Assembly: GCA_002309055.1 (NCBI GenBank)
Contig: DBWO01000046.1
Coordinates: 46,099 to 110,098, forward strand
Direction: 5' to 3'
Length of the DNA: 64,000 bases
DNA from: Ruminococcaceae bacterium UBA1236
Lineage (GTDB): Bacteria; Bacillota; Clostridia; Oscillospirales; Acutalibacteraceae
Of this stretch, positions 42,404 to 51,592 are shown piece by piece (the stretch's first letter is position 1; each line of letters opens with the position of its first letter). A program made the translations under genes and the position numbers. The notes beneath the pieces are model-generated. The model saw nothing but the letters and a program-made list of their open reading frames with translations. It did not search any database and was not told the DNA's origin.

Positions 42404-43855
42404 TTACGCGTTGTACTGTGTGGCTGCGGTGTTTCCGCCCTCGCCCGTCCAGTTGGTGTGGAAAAATTCTCCTCTGGGTCTGTCTGTTCTCTCATAAGTG
42501 TGAGCGCCGAAATAGTCTCTCTGCGCCTGAAGCAGGTTAGCCGGCAGATTCTCACAGCGGTAGCCGTCGTAGTAGCCGAGAGCTGCGGTCATCGCGGGCA
42601 GGGGAATGCCGTTTGTGAGCGCCGCGGCGCAAACGCGCCTCCAGCCGGCCTGAGCCGTGTCCATAACGCCCTTGAAATAGGGGTCAAGCAGCAGGTTTGT
42701 GAGAGCGGGATTATTATCGTAAGCCTCTTTAATCTTGCCGAGGAATACGCTTCTTATGATACAGCCGCCGCGCCACATAAGGGCGATGCCGCCGTAATTG
42801 AGATTCCAGCCGTAGGTTTTTGCGGCGGAGCGCATAAGGGTGTAACCCTGCGCGTATGAAACAATCTTTGAGGCAAACAGCGCGTTTTTGATGTCGTCAA
42901 TAAACTTCGCTTTGTCGCCCTCAAACACGGGAGCGGGGCCCGAAAGCACCTTTGATGCTCCGACTCTCTCCTCTTTCATGGCAGAGAGGCAGCGTGAGAA
43001 TACAGCCTCGCCGATAAGAGTGAGGGGGATACCCTCGTCAAGAGCGGCTATACCTGTCCACTTACCGGTGCCCTTCTGGCCTGCGGTATCAAGGATTTTA
43101 TCAACTATGGGTTTGCCGTCCTCATCTTTATATGCGAGAATATCTCTCGTGATTTCAATAAGGTAGCTGTCAAGTTCCTCGGTATTCCATTTCGCGAATA
43201 CTTCATGCATTTCGTCCGCGCTCATGCCGAGCAGGTCTCTCATAAGCTGATACGCTTCGCAGATAAGCTGCATATCGCCGTATTCGATGCCGTTATGCAC
43301 CATCTTAACAAAGTGACCCGCGCCGTTTTCGCCGACCCAGTCACAGCAGGGAGTGCCGTCCTCAACCTTCGCGCAGATGCTCTGGAATATAGGCTTTACG
43401 CTCTCCCACGCGGCGGGTGAGCCGCCGGGCATCATGCTCGGGCCCTTGAGCGCGCCCTCTTCGCCGCCGGAAACACCCGTGCCGATGTAAAGCAGGCCTT
43501 TGCTCTCGACAAAAGCGGTGCGCCTTGCGGTGTCGGGGAAATGGCTGTTGCCGCCGTCGATAATGATGTCGCCCTCCTCAAGCAGGGGTACGAGCTGATT
43601 TATCATATCGTCAACGGCCTGACCGGCCTTTATCATCATCATAACCTTGCGGGGCTTTTCGAGCGTTGACACAAGCTCCTCAAGGGAGTAGGCGCCGACG
43701 ATGTTTTTGCCCTTTGCTCTGCCGTTTATGAATTTTTCAACTTTTTCTGCCGTTCTGTTGTAAACCGTTACGGTGAAGCCCTTGCTCTCCATATTCATAA
43801 CAAGATTTTCGCCCATAACCGCGAGACCGATGAGGCCTATATCCGATTTTTTCAT
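42404..43855 (-). CDS. gnd: 6-phosphogluconate dehydrogenase, decarboxylating
   Basis: 483 residues, full length. Rossmann motif IGLIGLAVMGENLVMNM at the N-terminus, IDGGNSHFPDT, GTGVSGGEEGALKGPSMMPGG, catalytic Lys/Asn in GHFVKMVHNGIEYGDMQL, and C-terminal FHTNWTGEGGN. It oxidises 6-phosphogluconate to ribulose 5-phosphate and CO2 with NADP(H). Its ATG overlaps the end of the PHP gene by 4 nt. Upstream LarA-like and downstream KDG-kinase-like genes suggest a sugar-acid catabolic operon instead of a housekeeping pentose-phosphate role. Confidence 0.96.
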   Translation of the reverse strand: MKKSDIGLIGLAVMGENLVMNMESKGFTVTVYNRTAEKVEKFINGRAKGKNIVGAYSLEELVSTLEKPRKVMMMIKAGQAVDDMINQLVPLLEEGDIIIDGGNSHFPDTARRTAFVESKGLLYIGTGVSGGEEGALKGPSMMPGGSPAAWESVKPIFQSICAKVEDGTPCCDWVGENGAGHFVKMVHNGIEYGDMQLICEAYQLMRDLLGMSADEMHEVFAKWNTEELDSYLIEITRDILAYKDEDGKPIVDKILDTAGQKGTGKWTGIAALDEGIPLTLIGEAVFSRCLSAMKEERVGASKVLSGPAPVFEGDKAKFIDDIKNALFASKIVSYAQGYTLMRSAAKTYGWNLNYGGIALMWRGGCIIRSVFLGKIKEAYDNNPALTNLLLDPYFKGVMDTAQAGWRRVCAAALTNGIPLPAMTAALGYYDGYRCENLPANLLQAQRDYFGAHTYERTDRPRGEFFHTNWTGEGGNTAATQYNA

Positions 43856-44703
43856 CCGAGTTTCTCCTTTGCTTTTTTTATTTCTTCAAGCACCGAATAC
43901 GGGATTCTGAGGTTTCCCGTGCCCGTGCCTATGCTTATGTGGGGTTTCATTGCCGCGTGGAAATCCGTGCCGCCGGAAATCATCAGCCCGAGCTCTTTTG
44001 CCATCGCCTGATATTTTTCCTGCATTTCGGGAGTATATTCCGTGTAGTAACCCTCCACGCCGTTAAGGCCGTGCGCCTTGAGACCGGTGAGAAATTCCTT
44101 TAAAGGTTCATCCTCCATTTTGATAAGGTGCAGGTGAGCCACAAAGCTGAGGCCTCCGCACTCCTTAATAAGCTCAACCGTTTCGCCGGCCTCGAGCCTC
44201 TGCACGCCGCAGTAGGCCGCCTTGCCGTTTTCAAGATAGAGTTTGAAGCCCTCTTTCACGCTTGAGACGTAGCCCTTCTCCATAAGGATTCTCGCGAAAT
44301 GCGCCCTGCCGATTATTCCGTTGGGAGCAATCGCTCTCGCCTCGTCCATTGTTACATCAAAACCGAGCTCGTTGAGAAGGCGGCAGGTTTCCTCGTTTCT
44401 GAAGTTTCTTGTCTCCCTGCACTCCTCAAGCGTTTTGAGAAGCTTCGGGTTGTCAATATCGAGGTAGTAGGCGAGGATGTGCGTTTCAGTCGCACTCTGC
44501 ACGGAAAACTCTATCGCGGGCACAACCTCAACACCGATTTTTTCGCCCTCCGCCATCGCCTCTTTGACACCTTCAATCGAGTCGTGGTCCGAGAGCGCGA
44601 TTGCGGCAAGCCCCGCTTTTTTCGCTTCCCTCACAACCTCGGCGGGCGTCATTGAGCCGTCAGATTTAACCGAATGTGTGTGTAAATCTATGTATCTTTC
44701 CAT
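43852..44703 (-). CDS. PHP-domain phosphoesterase (RNase AM/TrpH-like)
   Basis: 283 residues. Metal-binding motifs of the PHP family are visible: HTHSVKSDGSMTP near the N-terminus, ALSDHDSIEGV, AIEFSVQ, SFVAHLHL and MISGGTDFHA. Relatives are 5'-3' exoribonucleases or 3',5'-nucleotide phosphatases. The gene is 11 nt downstream of the LarA-like gene and overlaps gnd by 4 nt, so it is in the operon, although its link to sugar-acid metabolism is unclear. Confidence 0.88.
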   Translation of the reverse strand: MERYIDLHTHSVKSDGSMTPAEVVREAKKAGLAAIALSDHDSIEGVKEAMAEGEKIGVEVVPAIEFSVQSATETHILAYYLDIDNPKLLKTLEECRETRNFRNEETCRLLNELGFDVTMDEARAIAPNGIIGRAHFARILMEKGYVSSVKEGFKLYLENGKAAYCGVQRLEAGETVELIKECGGLSFVAHLHLIKMEDEPLKEFLTGLKAHGLNGVEGYYTEYTPEMQEKYQAMAKELGLMISGGTDFHAAMKPHISIGTGTGNLRIPYSVLEEIKKAKEKLG

Positions 44704-44714
44704 TGTTTACTCCT

Positions 44715-45968
44715 TCACCTTACTGTCCACAGTCCGAGCGCGGGGTTGCTGATATAAAACACCTTTTCGCCCCCGATTTCGTGATAGCCGTCCGTGAGTT
44801 TTGCCGGGTCGTATATCTTTGCCGCCTCGTCATAGGGCATATATTCAAAACCCGCGCCCCTAACCTCTTCTTCCGTGAGACGCCTTGTGCAGTAGGTGAT
44901 TTTAAACTTGCCGTCGGACGAGCCGTGAATCAGATGCGCCGCGACGGAAAGGTTTGCCTTGAGGTCTTCGTTTGCCGCCGTGAGCTCAAGAATTTTTTCT
45001 CTGCCCACGTATCCGTATTTTCTTATCAGCCTGTCGTTTTCGTCATCCTCACCGAATTTGCGCACCTCGGGAGCGAGGATAATCAGCTCGCCGCCCGGGG
45101 CCATCGCCATTCTCGTTCTGTAAACGGCCTTGTTGCCGAGCCACGTGCTTTTGAATTCCCTGCCGTCAAGATAAACAACGGCTTTCTTAAACGGCTCATC
45201 GACATAGGTGAGATTTATCTCTCTGCTTAAGGCGACCGCCTGCTCAAAGGAGTCTCTCTTGTCACCGATGAAAAGGCCGTGAATGTAGGTTTCGTCACCC
45301 GAATTTGTTGTGACGGTGAGCACAAACATAAGGGGCACATCTTTGAGGAAATTCTCGTGAGCGTAGTCAAACACCTTGCGCACGGGCGAAAAATCCCTGC
45401 CCATTATTCTCTCCATGCCGTAAAAAGCGCCGAGCATGTGAGAGGAGTTAATCATACTGCTGCCGCCGCAGCCGACGAAAATATTCTTTGAGTAGTTTGC
45501 CATGCCCACCACTTCGTGAGGCACAACCTGCCCGATTGAGATTATGAGGTCATAGCCGCCCTGAACTATGATGCGGTTTACCTCGACATCAATCTTGTCT
45601 TTTACAAGCCCTTCGGAAACCTCTGCGACATATTCGCCGGGAACCTCTCCGATTTTAACTACGTCTTTGCGCCAGTTGTGCACGATAATATTCTCAAACG
45701 GCACATCCTCGCTGAAAAACGCCCTGCACTCTTCGCGCGTCATCGGCTCGTGTGTGCCGAGGGCGGGCATAATGTCCACCTGACAGGAGTCCTTGAGCAT
45801 ATTGTAATATATGCGCGTTATTCTGCCCGCGCCCGAATACATTCTTGTATAGTCGGGCGGAAGCAGAAGCACTTTTTTGATCTCTTTGCCCTCAAGAGAG
45901 GCGGCAAGAGCGTTTCTGAGCTCCTCATCGGATATGTACGGTTCGCTTTTCAGCGTTATGGGCTTCAT
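44715..45968 (-). CDS. LarA-family nickel-pincer racemase/epimerase
   Basis: 417 residues. The residues that hold the nickel-pincer nucleotide in lactate racemase are all present with exact spacing: His73 in ALGTHEPMT, His151 in VVPHEVVG, Lys161 ten residues later in YSKN, and His177 sixteen residues further in NSSHML. So the cofactor is very probably used. The family includes lactate, malate and aldonate epimerases. The operon partners (6-phosphogluconate dehydrogenase, KDG-type kinase) point to a gluconate-like substrate more than lactate. No larB/C/E genes for cofactor synthesis lie in the window. First gene of the minus-strand cluster, with AGGAAAG ribosome site. Confidence 0.85.
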   Translation of the reverse strand: MKPITLKSEPYISDEELRNALAASLEGKEIKKVLLLPPDYTRMYSGAGRITRIYYNMLKDSCQVDIMPALGTHEPMTREECRAFFSEDVPFENIIVHNWRKDVVKIGEVPGEYVAEVSEGLVKDKIDVEVNRIIVQGGYDLIISIGQVVPHEVVGMANYSKNIFVGCGGSSMINSSHMLGAFYGMERIMGRDFSPVRKVFDYAHENFLKDVPLMFVLTVTTNSGDETYIHGLFIGDKRDSFEQAVALSREINLTYVDEPFKKAVVYLDGREFKSTWLGNKAVYRTRMAMAPGGELIILAPEVRKFGEDDENDRLIRKYGYVGREKILELTAANEDLKANLSVAAHLIHGSSDGKFKITYCTRRLTEEEVRGAGFEYMPYDEAAKIYDPAKLTDGYHEIGGEKVFYISNPALGLWTVR

Positions 45969-46017
45969 GTCCCTTTCCTCCGGTCAAGGCAGATTACACT
46001 GCATAATATTTCATGAT

Positions 46018-46046
46018 ATTCTATCATTTTAACAGGCAAAAAACAA
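46018..46046 (-). promoter_or_regulatory. Probable promoter of the LarA-led operon
   Basis: On the minus strand TTGTTT (46046-46041), a 17-bp spacer and TAGAAT (46023-46018), about 50 nt before the start codon. Confidence 0.45.
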
Positions 46047-46087
46047 TAGTTTTGAAACGAAAAGCCGTATAATTAACAATAAATTAA

Positions 46088-46141
46088 TTGATTTAACATA
46101 AATTATATGCTACTATTATTATGCATAATTGCACACATTAT
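46088..46141 (+). promoter_or_regulatory. Promoter and +1-region motif of the exported repeat protein gene
   Basis: TTGATT (46088-46093), a 17-bp spacer and TACTAT (46111-46116), then TGCATAATTGCACACATTAT at 46122-46141. This 20-mer matches the one after the glgB promoter (51757-51776) at 17 of 20 positions, all three differences being transitions. Both copies begin 5-6 nt after the -10 box. Candidate operator for a common regulator. Confidence 0.55.
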
Positions 46142-46181
46142 TAATCTTTTTCGGCAAAATATCAGGAAGGAGGCAGGGCTT

Positions 46182-47651
46182 ATGGCGCTGATAAAATCTC
46201 TGATTTCTTTAATAACCGCTTTTCTTTTCAGCCTGTCGCTTATGCCGGGGCCTCAGATTACGGAGAATGTTCCGGGTAACGATACACCCGGTTTCAAATC
46301 CTTTGAGCCGGAGCTTCTCACCGCCTCACCCGCGGTTTCGGAAGTTTACTCCGCGTCATTCGGCAGCACAGCCCTTGACAGGGTTACGGGCACCGACAGC
46401 CGCAGCGGCGTCACCTTTGTGTGCGGCGTTTCAAACAAGGCGGACGGCGATTTCGCCGGCGCTGTTTCATCACGCTATCCCTACGGCTTCATCGGAAAAT
46501 TCGACACCTCCGGAAACCTTATCAATGTGGCGTTTTATGCCGACAGCTCTCTTGCCGTGCACGTGAGCGATGTTTGCGCTCTCAGGAACGGCGGGGCGGT
46601 TATCTGCGGATACACATATTCAAGCGGCAACCAGAATGTTAAAACCACGGCTTTTGCCGCCGCGTATGATTCAGATCTTGAGCTCGTGTGGCAAACCTCG
46701 CTCGAAGGCTCAAACAATGTTGAATTCAATTCAATCTCCGCCACAGCGAACGGCTTTGTTGCGGGTGGCAAGACAAACAGTATTGACGGCGACTTCGCCG
46801 GCACGGATTTCTTCGGCTCGACCGGCGCGTTCCTTATGAGATACAAGCTCACGGTAAACGCCGAAACAGGCGATACAGAGGGCACCCTTATGTGGAGAAA
46901 GACCTTCTTCGGCGAGGGCGCGAGCGAGGTGACCGAAGTTTCCGTTGACGGAAGCAATAACATCTTCGTCATTCTCAACACAGACGCCGTTACGGGCAAC
47001 TACTCCGCGTTTGACGGCCTTATTAACGGCTCGCTCGACAATGTTTTGCTCAAATATAACGGTTTAGGTATACTTCAGTGGTATTATGTGCTCGCTTCCG
47101 AGGGCAGAGACAATTTCAATTATGTAGGCGCAGATTCCTCGGGCGGATGCATCGTGGGCGGTTACACCTTCAGAAACGGCGCGGTCGCAGGCTCAAACCT
47201 CGGCGGCACGCTTGACGGCATCACCGCCTCGGGCGGCACAGACAGTTTTGTTTTCAGGTTTTCAACCGACGGCAAGCTCTCATGGCACAGGTCCGTTTCG
47301 GGCGCGGGTGATGACTTCATCACAAGCGTCGCTAAGGTCGGCAACAACTTTGTCGCGGGCGGGTATTCCGACTCGCGTACAAGAGAATTCTCTGCGAATC
47401 ACGGCGGCTTTGACGGCTTTGCCGATGTAATTTCATCCGACGGAAGCAGACAGCTTCAGATGATTAATTTCGGCGGCTCAGAAAACGACAGAGTGAACGC
47501 AATGAGCGTCACAAACAATTACCTGTTCATAGGCGGTATATCCGCATCAACAGACGGATGGTTTGACGGCAAATGTCAATACGCCTCCGTGCAACCGGGA
47601 GCGGCCGGCTCCCAGGATATAAGCGACTGCTTCGTCGCGATATACAGCTGA
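46182..47651 (+). CDS. Exported beta-propeller-like repeat protein
   Basis: 489 residues from the ATG at 46182, which has AAGGAGG upstream; an in-frame ATG at 46107 would start at the predicted transcription start and is rejected. A signal-like hydrophobic N-terminus (MALIKSLISLITAFLFSLSL) is followed by repeated blades. Each blade combines a Gly-rich strand (FVAGGKTNSIDGDFAG, IVGGYTFRNGAVAGS, FVAGGYSDSRTREFSANHGG, FIGGISASTDGWFDG) with a strand such as WYYVLASEGRDNF or WHRSVSGAGDDFITSV. This is the SBBP/delta-60 type of beta-propeller. Probably a surface or secreted binding protein; no catalytic domain is seen. The next gene, a lipoprotein, begins 33 nt downstream. Confidence 0.82.
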   Translation: MALIKSLISLITAFLFSLSLMPGPQITENVPGNDTPGFKSFEPELLTASPAVSEVYSASFGSTALDRVTGTDSRSGVTFVCGVSNKADGDFAGAVSSRYPYGFIGKFDTSGNLINVAFYADSSLAVHVSDVCALRNGGAVICGYTYSSGNQNVKTTAFAAAYDSDLELVWQTSLEGSNNVEFNSISATANGFVAGGKTNSIDGDFAGTDFFGSTGAFLMRYKLTVNAETGDTEGTLMWRKTFFGEGASEVTEVSVDGSNNIFVILNTDAVTGNYSAFDGLINGSLDNVLLKYNGLGILQWYYVLASEGRDNFNYVGADSSGGCIVGGYTFRNGAVAGSNLGGTLDGITASGGTDSFVFRFSTDGKLSWHRSVSGAGDDFITSVAKVGNNFVAGGYSDSRTREFSANHGGFDGFADVISSDGSRQLQMINFGGSENDRVNAMSVTNNYLFIGGISASTDGWFDGKCQYASVQPGAAGSQDISDCFVAIYS

Positions 47652-47684
47652 TTAATGTAATAAACTTGTCACGGAGATGATGTT

Positions 47685-48806
47685 TTGAATAAAAACAGCA
47701 GGATATTAAAATCCGCCTCGCTTCTTCTCGCCTTCCTTTTCGTATGCCTTTGCATGACGGGCTGTGTCGGCAAAATCGAGCCGGCAACACAGGCGGACGC
47801 GCAGGATTCAACCTCGTCCGCGCCCGAAACGTCAGCAGAAGCCCGGACAACCGCATTCACGCCCGACGAAAACTACTATGAAAACGCCGAAGGAAACAAA
47901 TTCACCGCAACATGGCGTGACAGATACAGCGGCGGCAGATGCAATATGGTAATCTCACATATCGGCGGTAACTATTATGATATTTCAATCCGCTGGAAAA
48001 CCAGTGAGCTGAGCAGCGTCTGCTGGTCATTCATCGGCACTTACAACGCCGGGACCGATAAAATGGACTACACCGGTATGGAGTATGAGATTTTTCTCAA
48101 CGACGAGGGCATACCCGCCGCCGAGGTAATATCAAAGGACTGCACGGGCAATTTCTTCTTTAATGACGATGACATTCTCAAATGGTCCGAAAGAGAAAAA
48201 TGCAAATTCGAGTATAAAGACGACCCCTATGAGAGCAAAGATTTTGCCGTGATTTCATCCTCGTCCGCGGAAGGCTTCGCCTATGTTATGACAGACACCG
48301 AAAACGGCGAAATAGTTAACGCCCTGCCGGACGGCGTTATGGTAAACGTTGAGAAAAACGACAGCTCATACGCTGAGATTTCCTGCGGCGACATAGACGG
48401 TTATGTTCCGGCCTCACAGCTCGCTGAGCCGGGCATAAAGTATGACAAACCCGCGGTGAAGCTTATGTGGAAAAAGGACCTCGATAATGCGGGCGCCCCC
48501 GAATTCTCCGCCTCCGACAGCTACTACGCATCCGATGTCGCGATCATCCCGGATGAACCGCTGAAGGATTTCAAAATTCTTTCACTTGAATACACGGAGA
48601 AGGACAACGGCGACGGATTTGACATAGCGAAAGAGGAAATCTACTCGCTCGATACCCTCGATCGCACTCTCGTCATCACTCTGCTTTTCAGAGGCACTTT
48701 GCCGAATAACGGCATCTCTTACACTGACTCTGCAGGCATCACTCACACCTACGCAGTAACGGAAAGCGGCCGTGACGGCTCCCTCGAAATCAGCAGCATA
48801 GACTGA
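47685..48806 (+). CDS. Lipoprotein with SH3-like domain
   Basis: 373 residues. A TTG start at 47685 is used, with GGAG 8 nt upstream. Lipobox MTGC places the lipidated Cys at 27. An acidic Ser/Thr linker is followed by a region (about 65-165) with AxWRDRYSGGRCNMVI, then an SH3-like domain (about 185-250; IVNALPDGVMVNVEKNDSSYAEISCGDIDGYVPASQL). The C-terminal part (about 260-373) is unrecognised. SH3-type domains in exported proteins often bind cell wall. Likely co-transcribed with the propeller gene. Confidence 0.78.
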   Translation: MNKNSRILKSASLLLAFLFVCLCMTGCVGKIEPATQADAQDSTSSAPETSAEARTTAFTPDENYYENAEGNKFTATWRDRYSGGRCNMVISHIGGNYYDISIRWKTSELSSVCWSFIGTYNAGTDKMDYTGMEYEIFLNDEGIPAAEVISKDCTGNFFFNDDDILKWSEREKCKFEYKDDPYESKDFAVISSSSAEGFAYVMTDTENGEIVNALPDGVMVNVEKNDSSYAEISCGDIDGYVPASQLAEPGIKYDKPAVKLMWKKDLDNAGAPEFSASDSYYASDVAIIPDEPLKDFKILSLEYTEKDNGDGFDIAKEEIYSLDTLDRTLVITLLFRGTLPNNGISYTDSAGITHTYAVTESGRDGSLEISSID

Positions 48807-48819
48807 AAAGAATTAATTA

Positions 48820-48847
48820 AACCGGTCTTCCGATGAGAAGGCCGGTT
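48820..48847. terminator. Terminator between convergent lipoprotein and propeller genes
   Basis: An 11-bp stem AACCGGTCTTC / GAAGGCCGGTT (one G-U) with a 6-nt loop lies between stops at 48806 (plus) and 48866 (minus). The flanks are only moderately T-rich. Confidence 0.65.
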
Positions 48848-48865
48848 TGCTGTTATATAAAAGGA

Positions 48866-49663
48866 TTATTTCTCGTATTTCGCGTTTTCGAGTTTGTAAA
48901 TGATGCCGCCGGTTTCGCCGTTTGCGTCGGCGCTGAGGAGGTTATAGGTGACATACATTGTGTTGCCGATGAAGAAGATGTTTTCCGCCTCGTTTTCGGC
49001 GACGGGCAGTTTGCATTTGCCTATATAATTTCCGCCCGTGTCATATTTATAAATGGAGTTTTCCTGATAGTAAACGGCGTAGATGTACTGCCCGTCGGTG
49101 TCGAGGGTCTGCCTTGTGTAGCCGTTGTCAACCATGCCGAATTCGCCCGTGACATTGAAATTCGCATCCATCTCGACCACGGTGTAGGTCCTTGAAATGC
49201 CGGCGTAATAGAAATCGCTGCTGCCGACATATACAACGGAATAAACAGGGGAGGTTATCTGCCTTGTGCCCGTAATTTCAAGTGTATCGGGATTTACAAA
49301 AGTGAGCGTTGTGTAGTTGGGTTTATTATTGCACACAATCAGCTCTTTTGTTTTGCTGTTATATGTGATGTCGTTTGCGTGGTCGATATTCAGCTCCTCG
49401 GACACCATAACGGTTTTCATCGTGGCCGCCGCTATCTTGACTATGCGGCAGGGCACGGCTCCGTCCTCCGCTTTGGCATCAATGAGCGTCTGATAAATAT
49501 AGGTGCCGTCGGTACAGCCGCCTTCAACTGTTTTGACGTTTGCAAATGCGGGCACAACGCCTACCTGAGTCATGGTCGTTTCCGGCTCTTTGTTGCCGAA
49601 AAGATTGAAAATTGACAGAAACGCCATAATAAAGGATATGATAGCCTGAAAGAAAGCCTGCAT
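48866..49663 (-). CDS. Membrane-anchored or exported beta-propeller-like protein
   Basis: 265 residues. It begins with a hydrophobic, aromatic segment (MQAFFQAIISFIMAFLSIFNLFG) that is either an uncleaved signal anchor or a signal peptide. The rest consists of short beta-strand repeats resembling NHL/SMP-30-like blades: DITYNSKTKELIVCNN, SVVYVGSSDFYYAG, TDGQYIYAVYYQENSIYKYDTGGNYIGK and FFIGNTMYVTYNLL. No enzyme motif is visible. It is monocistronic on the minus strand, with TTGAAT-17-TAAAGT as a possible promoter upstream. Confidence 0.72.
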   Translation of the reverse strand: MQAFFQAIISFIMAFLSIFNLFGNKEPETTMTQVGVVPAFANVKTVEGGCTDGTYIYQTLIDAKAEDGAVPCRIVKIAAATMKTVMVSEELNIDHANDITYNSKTKELIVCNNKPNYTTLTFVNPDTLEITGTRQITSPVYSVVYVGSSDFYYAGISRTYTVVEMDANFNVTGEFGMVDNGYTRQTLDTDGQYIYAVYYQENSIYKYDTGGNYIGKCKLPVAENEAENIFFIGNTMYVTYNLLSADANGETGGIIYKLENAKYEK

Positions 49664-49776
49664 AATTCATCGCCTCTTTTCCGCGGATTTCATACAAAAG
49701 TCCATTTACTTTACCATATAAACAGATAAAATTCAATGACCTAAATGTAAACTTTGGGATTATTACGCAAAGAAAA

Positions 49777-49800
49777 TGCCGCGAGATTTTTCTCACGGCA
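49777..49800 (-). terminator. Terminator after the PASTA pseudokinase gene
   Basis: On the minus strand TGCCGTGAGA / TCTCGCGGCA with an AAAA loop is followed by TTTTCTTT. Confidence 0.85.
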
Positions 49801-49814
49801 CGTTTTATAAGCTT

Positions 49815-51557
49815 TTATTCCTCTGTGAGGGCGGAGGTTTCGGGCTCTTCGGGTGTGCTTTCCGTCGGGGCGGGTTCCTCTGAAGCCGGCTCGGTCTCAC
49901 GCATTGTTGTGGTTTCATCAAAGTAGCCTGAGCGGGTGCGCTCCTCCTGGGTTGTGGTGGTGGGGGAGACATAAACCCTGAGCGTTACCTTTGTGCCTAC
50001 GTCATAGGACTGATTTTCGGTGAGTGAAACCATTATGACCTCGCCGTCTTTGTAGTTGCCGACGGTGGTTTCGGATTTCACAACATCAAAGCCGAGCTCG
50101 GTAAGGCGGGCATAGGCCTCGTCGTAGTTGGCGCCCGTAACGTCGGGCAGCACAATCTTCTCTTTGCCCTTGCTTACATAGAGCACAATTTCGGTGCCCT
50201 TGCTGACCATGGTGTCGGGGTCGATGCTCTGGGTGATAACGTAACCGGAGTTGACATCGGAGCTGTATATTTCCTGGGCTTTAATTTTGAGATTGCTGTT
50301 AAAAACGGGGTTTGACTCAATGTCGTAGTAGCTTCTGCCGATGAAATTCGGCACAGCGGTCATCTCCGCGTCTTCAACGGCGGTCGTCGTCTCCTTGCCG
50401 GGCAGTACGATTCTGTCCTTGAAAACTGTCAGGGCAAGCACTGCGCATACGGCGATGCCGACAAAAGCGATGATGCCTGCGGTAAGGCCGATTACGGCTC
50501 CCGCGCTCATCTTTTTCTTCTTTTTGCCGCCCGCGGAAGCGGTGGCGTTTTTCTGCGCCTGCTGCCTGTTGTATTCAACGCCCGAGGCGGTGGCAACGGG
50601 TGAAGCGGAAAGCTCCGCTCTGAGCTGCTCAACAGTCCTCGTCCTGTCATTCGGCTGAATCTGCAGGGCGTTTATAAGGCCGTTGATAACGTATGCGGGC
50701 AGGGCCTCGGCGAATTTGCCGGGCACCATGAGCCGGTCGTTTACCGCTCTCTCCCTCGAGGGGATGGGGTCCGAGCCGATAAGCGCTCTGTAGAGCACCG
50801 CGGCGAATGCGTATATATCTGTCCACGGGCCCTGCTGAGCGTCCGCGCTGTATTGCTCGAGCGCCGCGTAGCCGTCAAAAATCTGGGGGTTGAGCTTGCC
50901 TCCCGTGCATCTCACTTCACCGATGGAGAAGCCGGTTATTTTGATTTTGCCGTCTTCGCCGATAACGAGGGTGGAGGGGGAGATGCCGCGGTGGATTATG
51001 CCGTTTTTGTGAAGGGTGCCCAAAGTTGAGAGCGTGGGCATAAGAAGCTGTCTCGCCTTTTCCCAAGGGATGTAGCCCGTTTTGCTCCTGAGGAGGAAAT
51101 CTCTTAAGGATATGCCGTCAAAGTGGTCATAGACGGCGAATGATGTGCCGTAATCCTCGAGCACGCCAGTTACGTTTATGAGAGCGGAAAGGCCGCTGAG
51201 AGTCGCGAGATTTGCCCACATTTCCTCAAACGAGCGGCGCATTTCGGCGAATGCCGCTTCGTTGCCGAGCATAACCTGCAGGTTAGGGTTGAAATCCGCC
51301 CTTGAGGTGATTGCCGCGGGGTTGAACTCGCGGATGTTCACCGCTTTTTTCGCGGCGATATCCCAGCCGATATAAGTAATGCCCTCGCCGTTTCTTTCGA
51401 GAGCTCTGCCTACAAGGTATCTGTTGGCTATAACCGTGCGCACGGGCAGGAACGGAGCCTGCTGAACAGTGTCAACATGAAAGCCGCAGTGGGGGCATTT
51501 TTTCTCTGCGCCGATTTCGCGCATGCAGCCCATACAGAGTGAGTCTGAACTAATCAT
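49815..51557 (-). CDS. Zinc-ribbon, kinase-fold (predicted pseudokinase), two-PASTA membrane protein
   Basis: 580 residues. A zinc ribbon (C8, C11, C21, C24) precedes a protein-kinase fold (about 45-315). Key catalytic positions are replaced: the ATP Lys of VAIK is Arg76 (AVNIREF), the HRD Asp is Gly191 (HRGISPSTL), the catalytic-loop Asn is Thr196, and DFG is GFS (209-211). Structural elements remain (ALEQYSADAQQGPWTDIYAFAAVLY). A Lys-rich linker, one transmembrane helix (about 353-378), two PASTA domains (about 401-545) and a Thr/Glu-rich tail follow. Active relatives (PrkC/StkP) sense muropeptides and phosphorylate division or wall proteins. This one probably senses and binds without catalysis. 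It has its own promoter. Confidence 0.85.
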   Translation of the reverse strand: MISSDSLCMGCMREIGAEKKCPHCGFHVDTVQQAPFLPVRTVIANRYLVGRALERNGEGITYIGWDIAAKKAVNIREFNPAAITSRADFNPNLQVMLGNEAAFAEMRRSFEEMWANLATLSGLSALINVTGVLEDYGTSFAVYDHFDGISLRDFLLRSKTGYIPWEKARQLLMPTLSTLGTLHKNGIIHRGISPSTLVIGEDGKIKITGFSIGEVRCTGGKLNPQIFDGYAALEQYSADAQQGPWTDIYAFAAVLYRALIGSDPIPSRERAVNDRLMVPGKFAEALPAYVINGLINALQIQPNDRTRTVEQLRAELSASPVATASGVEYNRQQAQKNATASAGGKKKKKMSAGAVIGLTAGIIAFVGIAVCAVLALTVFKDRIVLPGKETTTAVEDAEMTAVPNFIGRSYYDIESNPVFNSNLKIKAQEIYSSDVNSGYVITQSIDPDTMVSKGTEIVLYVSKGKEKIVLPDVTGANYDEAYARLTELGFDVVKSETTVGNYKDGEVIMVSLTENQSYDVGTKVTLRVYVSPTTTTQEERTRSGYFDETTTMRETEPASEEPAPTESTPEEPETSALTEE

Positions 51558-51592
51558 TATATGTTAACTCCTTTAGCAAAAAGAGGTAGGTT

